DNA of 50,666 bases, taken from NCBI GenBank assembly GCA_944322545.1, contig CALUPF010000046.1:1-50666 (forward strand), in the 5' to 3' direction. This DNA is from Candidatus Gastranaerophilales bacterium (GTDB lineage: Bacteria > Cyanobacteriota > Vampirovibrionia > Gastranaerophilales > Gastranaerophilaceae). This document shows positions 43,930 through 50,666 of the stretch, one piece after another. The notes beneath the pieces were generated by a model that saw only the letters and a list, made by a program, of their open reading frames with translations, was not told the origin of the DNA and did not search any database. The position numbers and the translations under genes are program-made. The stretch's first letter is position 1, and every line of letters starts with the position of its first letter.

Positions 43930-43960
43930 AAAAAGGACTGATTAAAAATCAGTCCTTTTT
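43930..43960. terminator. Bidirectional terminator
   Basis: AAAAAGGACTGATT (43930-43943) pairs with AATCAGTCCTTTTT (43947-43960) around AAA. It serves the 43634 gene and the convergent nth gene, whose stop codon lies inside the structure. Confidence 0.9.
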
Positions 43961-44593
43961 ATTTGTTTTGCAATATTCTTTTATTGGGCATATTTCACAC
44001 ATAGGTCTTTGAGGTTTACATAGGTTTTGACCGAATGTCACAAGTATTGTGTTTATGTCTAGCCAGTGTTTTTTAGGCAGTATTTTTCTTAATTCCATTT
44101 CTGTGTCATCTGGAGTTTTGGTTTTAACCCAGCCTAATCTATTTGATATTCTATGCACGTGTACATCAACACAAATTGCCGGAATGCCAAAGCCTTTTGC
44201 CATGACTAGGTTTGCTGTTTTTCTTCCGACACCCTTAAATTTTATTAATTCGTCTATTGAATCTGGAACTTTTCCTTCATATTGTTCAACAATTTGTTTT
44301 GATATATCTAGAATTTGTTGAGCCTTGTTTCTGTAAAAGCCTACTGGATAAATTGCTTTAGCTAGTGTATCGACATCTATATTTAAAAAGTCTTGCGGTT
44401 TTGTTCCCAATTCTAGCATTCTTAGAGAGCAAGGATAAGTTGTAAGGTCGTTAGTTCTTAGACTCAATATACAGCATATAAGAACTTTGAATGGATCATG
44501 AAAAGTTTCCATCATTTTTACAAATTCACGTTGTGGCAAATTTGCATCTTTTAGCTTTTGAATTATTTCGTCTATGTTTTTTATTGTTTTCAT
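43949..44593 (-). CDS. nth: Endonuclease III (DNA glycosylase / AP lyase)
   Basis: Nth removes oxidised pyrimidines and nicks AP sites in base excision repair. The 214-residue protein has the helix-hairpin-helix 'FKGVGRKTANLVM' with the catalytic Lys, the catalytic Asp in 'CVDVHVHRISNRLG', and the 4Fe-4S ligands C-x6-C-x2-C-x5-C in 'CKPQRPMCEICPIKEYC'. All key residues are present. The ATG at 44593 has no clear Shine-Dalgarno. Confidence 0.95.
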   Translation of the reverse strand: MKTIKNIDEIIQKLKDANLPQREFVKMMETFHDPFKVLICCILSLRTNDLTTYPCSLRMLELGTKPQDFLNIDVDTLAKAIYPVGFYRNKAQQILDISKQIVEQYEGKVPDSIDELIKFKGVGRKTANLVMAKGFGIPAICVDVHVHRISNRLGWVKTKTPDDTEMELRKILPKKHWLDINTILVTFGQNLCKPQRPMCEICPIKEYCKTNKKD

Positions 44594-44608
44594 ATTATTT
44601 TTATAACA

Positions 44609-44646
44609 AAAAAACAGCCTTAGTAAAAAATACTAAAGCTGTTTTT
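44609..44646 (-). terminator. Intrinsic terminator after the ferredoxin gene
   Basis: AAAAACAGCCTTAGTA (ending 44624) pairs with TACTAAAGCTGTTTTT (44631-44646) with one C/A mismatch. The A-run before it becomes a T-run on the minus strand. Confidence 0.8.
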
Positions 44647-44665
44647 ATTTTATTTATCGAATAAA

Positions 44666-44845
44666 TTATTCTTCAACTTCGATAACGCCTACTGGGCAAG
44701 ATTCAGCAGCTTCTTTAACGCAATCTTCGTTACCAGCAACAGCAGCTTCGTTAACTACTGCAACATCTTCGATTGAGAATACTGCATCACATACTGATTC
44801 GCAAGCACCGCAAGCTATGCATCCATCATTAACTTTTACTTTCAT
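44666..44845 (-). CDS. Ferredoxin, single 4Fe-4S cluster type
   Basis: The 59-residue electron carrier starts at ATG 44845 after AAGGAG. Cluster ligands are Cys9, Cys12 and Cys15 in 'CIACGACESVC' with Cys50 in 'ESCPVG'. Cys19 and Cys42 are placed as in Thermotoga-type mono-cluster ferredoxins, where they form a disulfide. The protein is very acidic, as usual. Partner enzymes, such as PFOR or hydrogenase, are not in the window, but it fits a fermentative anaerobe. Confidence 0.92.
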   Translation of the reverse strand: MKVKVNDGCIACGACESVCDAVFSIEDVAVVNEAAVAGNEDCVKEAAESCPVGVIEVEE

Positions 44846-45012
44846 TTCTTTCTCCTTTTTATATTTATTAAAAATAGGGGGACTACCCTACTTGAGTCTA
44901 TTATACAAAAAAATTGGAAAAATACATACCCTATTAAATTAAGAAGTGTAAATAAAAATGTAATCAAAAAAATGTGACTACTATTGTTACCTTTGTTGTG
45001 TTGTTTTTATAA

Positions 45013-45675
45013 TTAGCAATCAGATTTACCTGAAGTTGTTATATTTAGTTGTTCTTTTATTTCTGCAACTTCATAAGTCAGTCTGTTCAACTGACATTTT
45101 ACAGGGTCAGGCAGTCTGTTATGTTGCAATTGACCATCCACCATAACTCTTTGATGAACAACTCTGCCTGGAATCCCAACTACAGTTGAATCAGCAGGTA
45201 CATCGTCAACAACGACAGAGCCTGCACCTATTCGTGAGTTTTTTCCAATAGTAAGATTCCCTAAAACTTTAGCACCTGCTCCGACGATAACATTATCTTC
45301 AACTGTTGGGTGACGTTTTCCATGTTCTTTACCTGTACCACCTAATGTTACGCCTTGATATAGCAATACATCATCGCCAATGTAGGTAGTTTCACCTATT
45401 ACAACTCCCATTCCGTGGTCAATGAAAAATCTTCTGCCGATTCTTGCTCCAGGGTGAATTTCGATGCCTGTGAAAATTCTACTCCAATATGAAATCAAAC
45501 GTGGAATAATGGGTATACCCCAGTATCTTAGTTTATGAGCAATTCTGTGTAAAATTAATGCATGTAATCCCGGATAACATAAAAAAACTTCGATAATGTT
45601 ATCTGCTGCTGGATCCTTGTCGTAGATTGTTTTTATATCTTCTTTTATTTGTTCAATTGCTCTTTTTATAAGCAT
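45013..45675 (-). CDS. cysE: Serine O-acetyltransferase
   Basis: CysE makes O-acetylserine from serine and acetyl-CoA for cysteine synthesis. The 220-residue protein has an N-terminal helical domain and a left-handed beta-helix with 'GIEIHPGARIG', the catalytic Asp-His in 'FIDHGMGVVIGE', and 'LGGTGKEHGKRHP'. It is two bases downstream of cysK, so enzyme and partner are co-expressed as expected for the cysteine synthase complex. The C-terminus ends in Cys and does not show the usual terminal Ile that inserts into CysK. Confidence 0.93.
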   Translation of the reverse strand: MLIKRAIEQIKEDIKTIYDKDPAADNIIEVFLCYPGLHALILHRIAHKLRYWGIPIIPRLISYWSRIFTGIEIHPGARIGRRFFIDHGMGVVIGETTYIGDDVLLYQGVTLGGTGKEHGKRHPTVEDNVIVGAGAKVLGNLTIGKNSRIGAGSVVVDDVPADSTVVGIPGRVVHQRVMVDGQLQHNRLPDPVKCQLNRLTYEVAEIKEQLNITTSGKSDC

Positions 45676-45677
45676 AA

Positions 45678-46619
45678 TTATACCGCTGCTTTCCCTATCA
45701 TTTCACCTAATGGCGTCGATAAATACCTTTCTCCATAATCACAGGTCATTGCTATGATTCTTTTTCCAGCATTTTCTTCTTTTTTAGATAGTTCTAATGC
45801 ACATTTGACGTTAGCTCCAGAAGAAATGCCACAGCATATTGCTTCTTTTTTCGACATTTCGACAGCAGTCATTATTGCATCTTTAGTTGAAACAGTCATT
45901 ATCTCATCTATTACTGTTAAATCTAAATTTTGCGGAACGAAATTAGCCCCTATCCCTTGAATTCCATGAGGACCAGAAATTCCTTTCGTAACTAGAGGGC
46001 TTTCTTCTGGTTCTACAGCTATGATTTTAATATTGGGGTTAAATTCTTTTAGCCTTTTACCTATTCCTGAAATAGTTCCACCAGTTCCAAAAGATGCAAC
46101 AAGAATATCTATTTTCCCATCTGTGTCTTTTATGATTTCTTCTGCTGTTGTTTTTTCATGTGACTCAGGATTTGCAGGATTTGAAAATTGGGATGGAATG
46201 AAGCTTTTTTCAAAATGCTCAGCAGCTTTCATCGCTTGATCTACAGCACCTTTCATTCCTGCTTCAGCAGGTGTTAAAACAATGTCAGCGCCATAGGCAG
46301 AGAGCATTTTTCTTCTTTCTGCACTCATGTTTTCTGGCATTGTAAGCACAAGTTTGTATCCTTTTACTGCACAAACTAATGCTAGACCTATTCCTGTATT
46401 CCCGCTTGTCGGCTCAATAATAACAGTGTCTTTGTCTATTAGTCCTTGTTTTTCGGCTTGCTCAATCATATATAAAGCAGGTCTATCTTTTACCGAGTTT
46501 CCTGGGTTAAAATATTCTGCTTTGACAATAACCTCTGCTTTGCCTGTGTTTATTTTATTGAGTCTTATTAATGGAGTATTTCCTATCAATTCAAGAATAT
46601 TTTCATGAATTTTAGCCAT
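45678..46619 (-). CDS. cysK: Cysteine synthase (O-acetylserine sulfhydrylase)
   Basis: CysK is a PLP enzyme that makes cysteine from O-acetylserine and sulfide. The 313-residue protein has the PLP-lysine in 'NPGNSVKDRPA' (about residue 42), the substrate loop 'PTSGNTGIGLA' (about 69-79), the phosphate-binding glycine loop 'SFGTGGTISG' (about 175-184) and 'CCGISSGAN'. Its start overlaps the tyrS 3' end by eight bases. Confidence 0.94.
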   Translation of the reverse strand: MAKIHENILELIGNTPLIRLNKINTGKAEVIVKAEYFNPGNSVKDRPALYMIEQAEKQGLIDKDTVIIEPTSGNTGIGLALVCAVKGYKLVLTMPENMSAERRKMLSAYGADIVLTPAEAGMKGAVDQAMKAAEHFEKSFIPSQFSNPANPESHEKTTAEEIIKDTDGKIDILVASFGTGGTISGIGKRLKEFNPNIKIIAVEPEESPLVTKGISGPHGIQGIGANFVPQNLDLTVIDEIMTVSTKDAIMTAVEMSKKEAICCGISSGANVKCALELSKKEENAGKRIIAMTCDYGERYLSTPLGEMIGKAAV

Positions 46620-47844
46620 TAGTTAACCTCATAAATTTTCTTTTGCCTGATTGTAACACTACAGGTTCTTCTGGTACAGACACCATAAGAGCTATATCTG
46701 AAATTTTTTCGTTGTCGAGTTTTACACCTCCACCTGCTATTAGTCTTTTTGCTTCACCTTTACTTGAAACAAAGCCTAGTTCTAATAACAGATCCAAAAT
46801 GTTTTTAGCTTCAGTCATTTTATGAGATGGAATATCTTCTGGGATTCCTTTGTTTTGAACTACGTTAATGAATTCATCTTGAGCTTTTTTTGTTTCTTCA
46901 TCGCTGTGATATTCATTTGTGATAGTGTAAGCTAATTGCATTTTGATATCACGAGGGTTTTCTGTTTTTAGTCTTTCTTCAATTTGTTTTAATTCTTCAT
47001 CAGAAATATCAGTTAAAAGACTAAAATATTTAACAATCAAAGTGTCAGGAATAGACATCAATTTTCCATACATATCTTTTGCACTGTCTGTCAAAGAAAT
47101 ACAATGTTCAGGATATGTTTTAGACATTTTAACAAGACCGTCTGTACCTTCAATTAGTGGTAATAACATAACCATTTGAGGGTTAGGTTTTCCATATGCT
47201 GCTTGAATTTCTCTGCCTAACAAAACGTTGAATCTTTGGTCTGTACCGCCTAATTCTATATCTGCGTCAATTGCAACTGAGTCATATGCTTGCATTAATG
47301 GGTAGAAAAATTCATGTATAGAAATAGGTTTACCTTCAGCATATCTTTTTGCAAAATCATCACGAGTCATCATTTGAGCAACTGTTACTTGTGAAGCAAG
47401 TTTTAGCAAATCTGTTAATTGCATTGGATGAAGCCAATCAGCGTTATTTACAACTTCTGCTTTTGATGTGTCTAAAACTTTTGACATTTGCTCAAAATAT
47501 GTTTTAGCGTTTTCTTCAACTTGTTCTTTTGTTAATGCTGGACGTGTTTCAGATTTGCCTGAAGGATCACCTACCATTGCAGTTGCGCCACCAACTAAAA
47601 GAACAATTTGATGTCCCATTTCTTGGAATTTTTTTAGTTTTTTCATTACTACTGTGTGACCTAAATGCAAGTCAGGACGAGTTGGATCCATTCCAAGTTT
47701 AACTCTAATTGGTTTACCTGATTCTTTAGATTTTTGTAATTTTATTGCAAGTTCTTTAACTCCACCAGGTAGTAATTCAGCACCTCTTGAAATCTCTTGT
47801 GCTTGTTTTATAAATTCTTCTTTTAATTGAAATTTCTCTTCCAT
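46612..47844 (-). CDS. tyrS: Tyrosyl-tRNA synthetase
   Basis: TyrRS attaches tyrosine to tRNA-Tyr. The 410-residue class I enzyme has the HIGH-type motif 'DLHLGHTVV' (about residues 58-66), the KMSKS-type 'LVKMSKTYPEH' (about 230-240) and a C-terminal S4 RNA-binding domain ('GEAKRLIAGGGVKLDNEKI'). The HIGH/KMSKS spacing and 'LGMDPTRPDLH' resemble the TyrZ-like branch rather than the E. coli type. It overlaps cysK by eight bases. Confidence 0.94.
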   Translation of the reverse strand: MEEKFQLKEEFIKQAQEISRGAELLPGGVKELAIKLQKSKESGKPIRVKLGMDPTRPDLHLGHTVVMKKLKKFQEMGHQIVLLVGGATAMVGDPSGKSETRPALTKEQVEENAKTYFEQMSKVLDTSKAEVVNNADWLHPMQLTDLLKLASQVTVAQMMTRDDFAKRYAEGKPISIHEFFYPLMQAYDSVAIDADIELGGTDQRFNVLLGREIQAAYGKPNPQMVMLLPLIEGTDGLVKMSKTYPEHCISLTDSAKDMYGKLMSIPDTLIVKYFSLLTDISDEELKQIEERLKTENPRDIKMQLAYTITNEYHSDEETKKAQDEFINVVQNKGIPEDIPSHKMTEAKNILDLLLELGFVSSKGEAKRLIAGGGVKLDNEKISDIALMVSVPEEPVVLQSGKRKFMRLTNG

Positions 47845-47899
47845 TAATCCATTCCTCTGTTTAATATCTTTGAATTATTGTAGCAAATAATAAATATTA

Positions 47900-49102
47900 T
47901 TAAACCAATAATTGTAGCAATCTTTCTGTATCTTTATCACCACGACCTGATAAATTTACAACGACGATGTCATCATTATTAGTTTTGGGCATTAGCTTTT
48001 CTAAATAAGCAACTGCGTGAGCTGATTCTATTGCTGGAATGATGCCTTCTAGCTTTGATAATCTTGCGAATGCTTGTACTGCTTCATTATCAGTGATTGG
48101 TTCATATTGAGCAAGACCAGTGTCGTGTAAATAGCAATGTTCAGGACCACATCCTGGATAGTCTAAACCTGCAGAAATAGAATATGATTCGCCAACATTT
48201 CCATCTTTGTCACATAAGACATATTGACGTTTGCCATGTAAAATCATTTTTTTACCTTTAGCTAAGCTTGCTGCAGTTTTTTCTGTATCAACGCCTTCAC
48301 CTGCTGCTTCTAGTCCTATAAGTTTTACTTCAGGATTGTCCATAAATGCATGGAATGCTCCTATTGCATTGCTGCCTCCACCTATACAAGCTAATACATA
48401 ATTAGGTAGTCTGCCTTCTTTTTCAAGACATTGGTGTTTGATTTCATTACCTATTACAGATTGGAAAAATCTTACCATTTTAGGATATGGGTGGGGACCT
48501 ACTGCTGAACCTAAAATGTAAAATACTTCGTCACTGTGTCTTAGCCAGTAATCAATTGCTGCGTCGCAAGCATCAGCAAGTGTTTTTGTTCCTGTATCAA
48601 CTGAGTGGACTTTAGCTCCTAGAAGTTTCATTCTTTCAACATTTAAATGTTGACGAATAATATCTTTTTCACCCATAAATACATCACACTCAAGTCCAAG
48701 AAGGGTTGCTGCTGTGGCTGATGCTACACCATGCTGACCGGCTCCAGTTTCTGCTATAACTTTTTTTGCTCCCATTCTTTTAGCCAATAAAGCCTGACCA
48801 ATTACATTATTTATTTTGTGTGCACCTGTGTGGTTAAGATCTTCTCTTTTTAAATAGATTTTTCCTTTGCCATAGTAATTTGTTAAATTTTTAGCAAAAT
48901 ATAAAGGAGTTGGTCGCCCAGAATAGTCTTTTAAAAGATCATAAACTTCTTTTAAAAAGTTTTCATCGTTGATTGCTTTTTCAAATTCATCATTTAGTCT
49001 AGTTAAGACTTTTTTGAAATCTTCTGGAACAAAAGCTCCTCCGAATTCACCGAAAAAACCATCTTTATCTGGTAAGTTGTATTTAAGATTTTTTACAAAC
49101 AT
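47900..49102 (-). CDS. trpB: Tryptophan synthase beta chain
   Basis: TrpB condenses indole with serine to make tryptophan. The 400-residue protein has '[10 protein letters not shown]' at the start, the PLP-lysine in '[10 protein letters not shown]' (about residue 90), '[10 protein letters not shown]', the glycine loop '[12 protein letters not shown]' and '[11 protein letters not shown]'. It is the common TrpB1 type. trpA and other trp genes are not adjacent, and no trp leader or attenuator is visible upstream. Confidence 0.95.
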   Translation of the reverse strand: MFVKNLKYNLPDKDGFFGEFGGAFVPEDFKKVLTRLNDEFEKAINDENFLKEVYDLLKDYSGRPTPLYFAKNLTNYYGKGKIYLKREDLNHTGAHKINNVIGQALLAKRMGAKKVIAETGAGQHGVASATAATLLGLECDVFMGEKDIIRQHLNVERMKLLGAKVHSVDTGTKTLADACDAAIDYWLRHSDEVFYILGSAVGPHPYPKMVRFFQSVIGNEIKHQCLEKEGRLPNYVLACIGGGSNAIGAFHAFMDNPEVKLIGLEAAGEGVDTEKTAASLAKGKKMILHGKRQYVLCDKDGNVGESYSISAGLDYPGCGPEHCYLHDTGLAQYEPITDNEAVQAFARLSKLEGIIPAIESAHAVAYLEKLMPKTNNDDIVVVNLSGRGDKDTERLLQLLV

Positions 49103-49137
49103 TTGCTACTCCTTAATTTTTGAATTAATTTTAACAA

Positions 49138-49168
49138 AAAAAGAGCAGATATAAAATCTGCTCTTTTT
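49138..49168. terminator. Intrinsic terminator between the winged-helix gene and trpB
   Basis: AAAAAGAGCAGAT (49138-49150) and ATCTGCTCTTTTT (49156-49168) form a perfect 13-bp stem with an ATAAA loop. Both genes are on the minus strand, so this ends the winged-helix transcript and implies a separate trpB promoter. Confidence 0.85.
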
Positions 49169-49185
49169 AAAGTCTTTTTCAAAAA

Positions 49186-49404
49186 CTAGTTAGCTGAATC
49201 TTCAGTAAGTCTAACTTTTGTTCTTGCTCCTTTACCAGCAAGATCAACTTTTCCTTCGTGAGATAACCAGCCAATACCCATGTTTACAAAGTTTTCACTT
49301 AAATCTAATTCTTTTTGGATTTTAGCAATTGTAGCTTCGTTGTTTTTTTGTTCTTCCAAAAATTCGTAAACTTTTCCAGCTGCTTCGCCAATGTAATAAT
49401 TCAT
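49186..49404 (-). CDS. Small winged-helix protein (DUF2582-like)
   Basis: The 72-residue protein is a single winged helix-turn-helix: 'GEAAGKVYEFLEEQ' (about 6-19), 'ATIAKIQKELDLSENFVNMGIGWLSHEGKV' positions 24-53, and a short wing ending 'KVRLTEDS'. The spacing matches the small DUF2582-type wHTH family found in anaerobes. Targets are unknown. It is monocistronic, with a strong terminator, and reads away from leuD. Confidence 0.8.
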   Translation of the reverse strand: MNYYIGEAAGKVYEFLEEQKNNEATIAKIQKELDLSENFVNMGIGWLSHEGKVDLAGKGARTKVRLTEDSAN

Positions 49405-49494
49405 CTTAAATCTCCTTCATCTTCTGTACCGAAATAGATAATTTATATTATTATATATAGTATGTTTTTTGATTTTTGTAAATGGAGTTAGAGC

Positions 49495-49995
49495 ATGAAT
49501 ACACCAATTGAGGGAAATTCTTTCGTTTATCGTGACAATATTGATACTGATGTTATAATACCGGCACGATATTTAAACACAAGTGATGAAAAAGAGCTTG
49601 CATCGCACTGTCTAGAGGATTTGGACAAGGATTTTGTAAATAAAGTTGAGCATGGGGATATTATTATTGCTGGTGAAAATTTTGGCTGCGGTAGTTCTCG
49701 AGAACATGCTCCAATATCTATAAAAGCATGCGGAGTTTCTGTTGTAATTGCAAAATCTTTCGCAAGAATATTTTTCAGAAATGCAATAAATATAGGTTTG
49801 CCAATATTAGAACATCCAACTTTAGCAGATGAAGCAAAAACTGGAGATAGGATTTTTGTTGATTTAACTAATGGGATTGTTAAAAATATCACGCAAAACA
49901 AAGAATATACTTGTACTAAATTTCCTAAGGAAATACAAGATTTGATTCAACAAGGCGGTTTGATTAACTATACAAAAAAGAAATTAGGAGTTTAA
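49495..49995 (+). CDS. leuD: 3-isopropylmalate dehydratase small subunit
   Basis: LeuD is the swivel-domain subunit that, with LeuC, isomerises 2- to 3-isopropylmalate. The 166-residue protein is the short (archaeal/clostridial-like) form with '[12 protein letters not shown]' (about 18-29), '[14 protein letters not shown]' (about 61-74) and '[18 protein letters not shown]' (about 85-102). leuC is not directly upstream. leuB follows after three bases, so the two are co-transcribed. Confidence 0.94.
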   Translation: MNTPIEGNSFVYRDNIDTDVIIPARYLNTSDEKELASHCLEDLDKDFVNKVEHGDIIIAGENFGCGSSREHAPISIKACGVSVVIAKSFARIFFRNAINIGLPILEHPTLADEAKTGDRIFVDLTNGIVKNITQNKEYTCTKFPKEIQDLIQQGGLINYTKKKLGV

Positions 49996-49998
49996 ATA

Positions 49999-50666
49999 AT
50001 GAGATATAAAATTGCACTTTTACCAGGTGATGGCATTGGACCTGCTGTAATTGATGAAGGTGTTAAAGTATTAAATGCCGTAGAGAAAAAATTTGGATAT
50101 CAATTTGAGTACGAAAGAGCTTTAATTGGTGGATGTGCTTATGATGATTGCGGTAAGCCTTTACCTGATTCAACTGTTGCTATCGCAAAAGATGCAGATG
50201 CTGTTTATTTAGGAGCAGTTGGTGATTGGAAATATGATACAGTTCCTGCTGAGTTGCGTCCAGAAAAAGCTTTATTGGGTATTAGAAAAGCTTTGAACTT
50301 ATTTGCAAACCTCAGACCTGCAATTGTGTATGATGAGTTGCTAGATGCTTCTACATTGAAACCCGAAGTTGTAAAAGGTGTAGATATCATGATGGTTAGA
50401 GAGTTAACTGGTGATGTATATTTTGGTCAACCAAAAGGCATAGAGCTTATAAATGGTGAACGTGCAGGTTTTAATAACATGATTTATTTTGAAAAAGAAG
50501 TCGAAAGAATTGCTCATGTTGCTTTTCAATCTGCGATGAAAAGAGGTAAAAAAGTTTGTTCTGTTGATAAAGCAAATGTTTTAGATGCCTCTAGATTGTG
50601 GCGCGAGGTTGTGACATCAGTATCTAATCAATATCCAGAAGTTGAATTGTCTCATATGTATGTCGA
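49999..50666 (+). CDS. leuB: 3-isopropylmalate dehydrogenase, N-terminal part (runs off the window end)
   Basis: LeuB oxidises and decarboxylates 3-isopropylmalate to the leucine precursor, using NAD+. The visible 222 residues start '[15 protein letters not shown]' (nucleotide-site loop), followed by '[10 protein letters not shown]', '[16 protein letters not shown]', '[13 protein letters not shown]' and '[15 protein letters not shown]', which carries the catalytic Lys. These match LeuB rather than isocitrate dehydrogenase. TAGGAG near the leuD end is the Shine-Dalgarno. The C-terminal third is outside the window. Confidence 0.95.
   Translation, partial: MRYKIALLPGDGIGPAVIDEGVKVLNAVEKKFGYQFEYERALIGGCAYDDCGKPLPDSTVAIAKDADAVYLGAVGDWKYDTVPAELRPEKALLGIRKALNLFANLRPAIVYDELLDASTLKPEVVKGVDIMMVRELTGDVYFGQPKGIELINGERAGFNNMIYFEKEVERIAHVAFQSAMKRGKKVCSVDKANVLDASRLWREVVTSVSNQYPEVELSHMYV

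Noticed and set aside
47845..47899. T-box or attenuator between trpB and tyrS
   Set aside because: The spacer is only 55 bases and shows no T-box bulge sequence or stem.

Overview
This is a strongly AT-rich bacterial chromosome segment with dense genes and short spacers. A lipid A operon (lpxD-lpxC-fabZ-lpxA) and an MlaE-type permease indicate a diderm with an outer membrane. Housekeeping genes (prfB, tig-clpP-clpX, rpmG-tRNA-Trp-secE-nusG-rplK-rplA, pcrA, tyrS) are interspersed with unrecognised proteins, several of which start with a short polar leader ending in a motif like 'NF-(A/V)-(G/A)'. Together with the AT bias, a small DprA-like protein and the low-molecular-weight ferredoxin, this suggests a gut-type non-photosynthetic relative of Cyanobacteria (Gastranaerophilales / Vampirovibrionia). 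That placement is inference; no 16S rRNA gene is present. UGA is a stop codon, as the prfB recoding site shows. I see no transposase, integrase, CRISPR array or rRNA gene.

Layout. 1-1386: two unrecognised minus-strand genes. 1488-6060: prfB (with its programmed +1 frameshift), tig, clpP, clpX, closed by a strong terminator. 6255-11303: an unknown gene, queF, a TPR protein, a dicarboxylate/glutamate symporter and aroA. 11307-12039: a small ORF and a lone receiver-domain protein. 12205-14712: rpmG, tRNA-Trp, secE, nusG, rplK, rplA, with one L1-type RNA element before rplK and another before rplA. 14849-18562: three proteins resembling effector enzymes: a membrane-anchored phosphoribosyltransferase-like protein, a degenerate kinase-like protein, and (opposite strand) a membrane-anchored ADP-ribosyltransferase-like protein. 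18620-20918: a WecA/TagO-type glycosyl-phosphate transferase and glyA. 21020-28744: a DNA-processing block with a 1283-residue protein made of two UvrD-like helicase halves (the first degenerate), a translationally coupled Cas4/RecB-like Fe-S nuclease, a convergent DprA-like protein, and PcrA. 28763-31347: a frameshifted unknown gene, an NrtR-type regulator and a lytic transglycosylase. 31606-33546: a DnaQ-like exonuclease and a putative zinc metalloprotease. 33655-36916: a small gene, nagA and malQ. 37133-38801: ilvE and mlaE. 39069-43456: an M29 aminopeptidase and the lipid A operon. 43634-50666: a small gene, nth, ferredoxin, cysE, cysK, tyrS, trpB, a small winged-helix protein, leuD and the start of leuB.

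The observations most worth following up are: (1) the fused inactive/active helicase with a separate nuclease, which looks like an AddAB/RecBCD-type machine with rearranged subunits; (2) the cluster of PRTase-like, kinase-like and ART-like proteins; (3) a nearly identical promoter module with tandem GTATATAC palindromes in front of two otherwise unrelated small genes about 10 kb apart, suggesting a dedicated regulon; and (4) a hairpin that buries the ribosome binding site of the ART-like gene.
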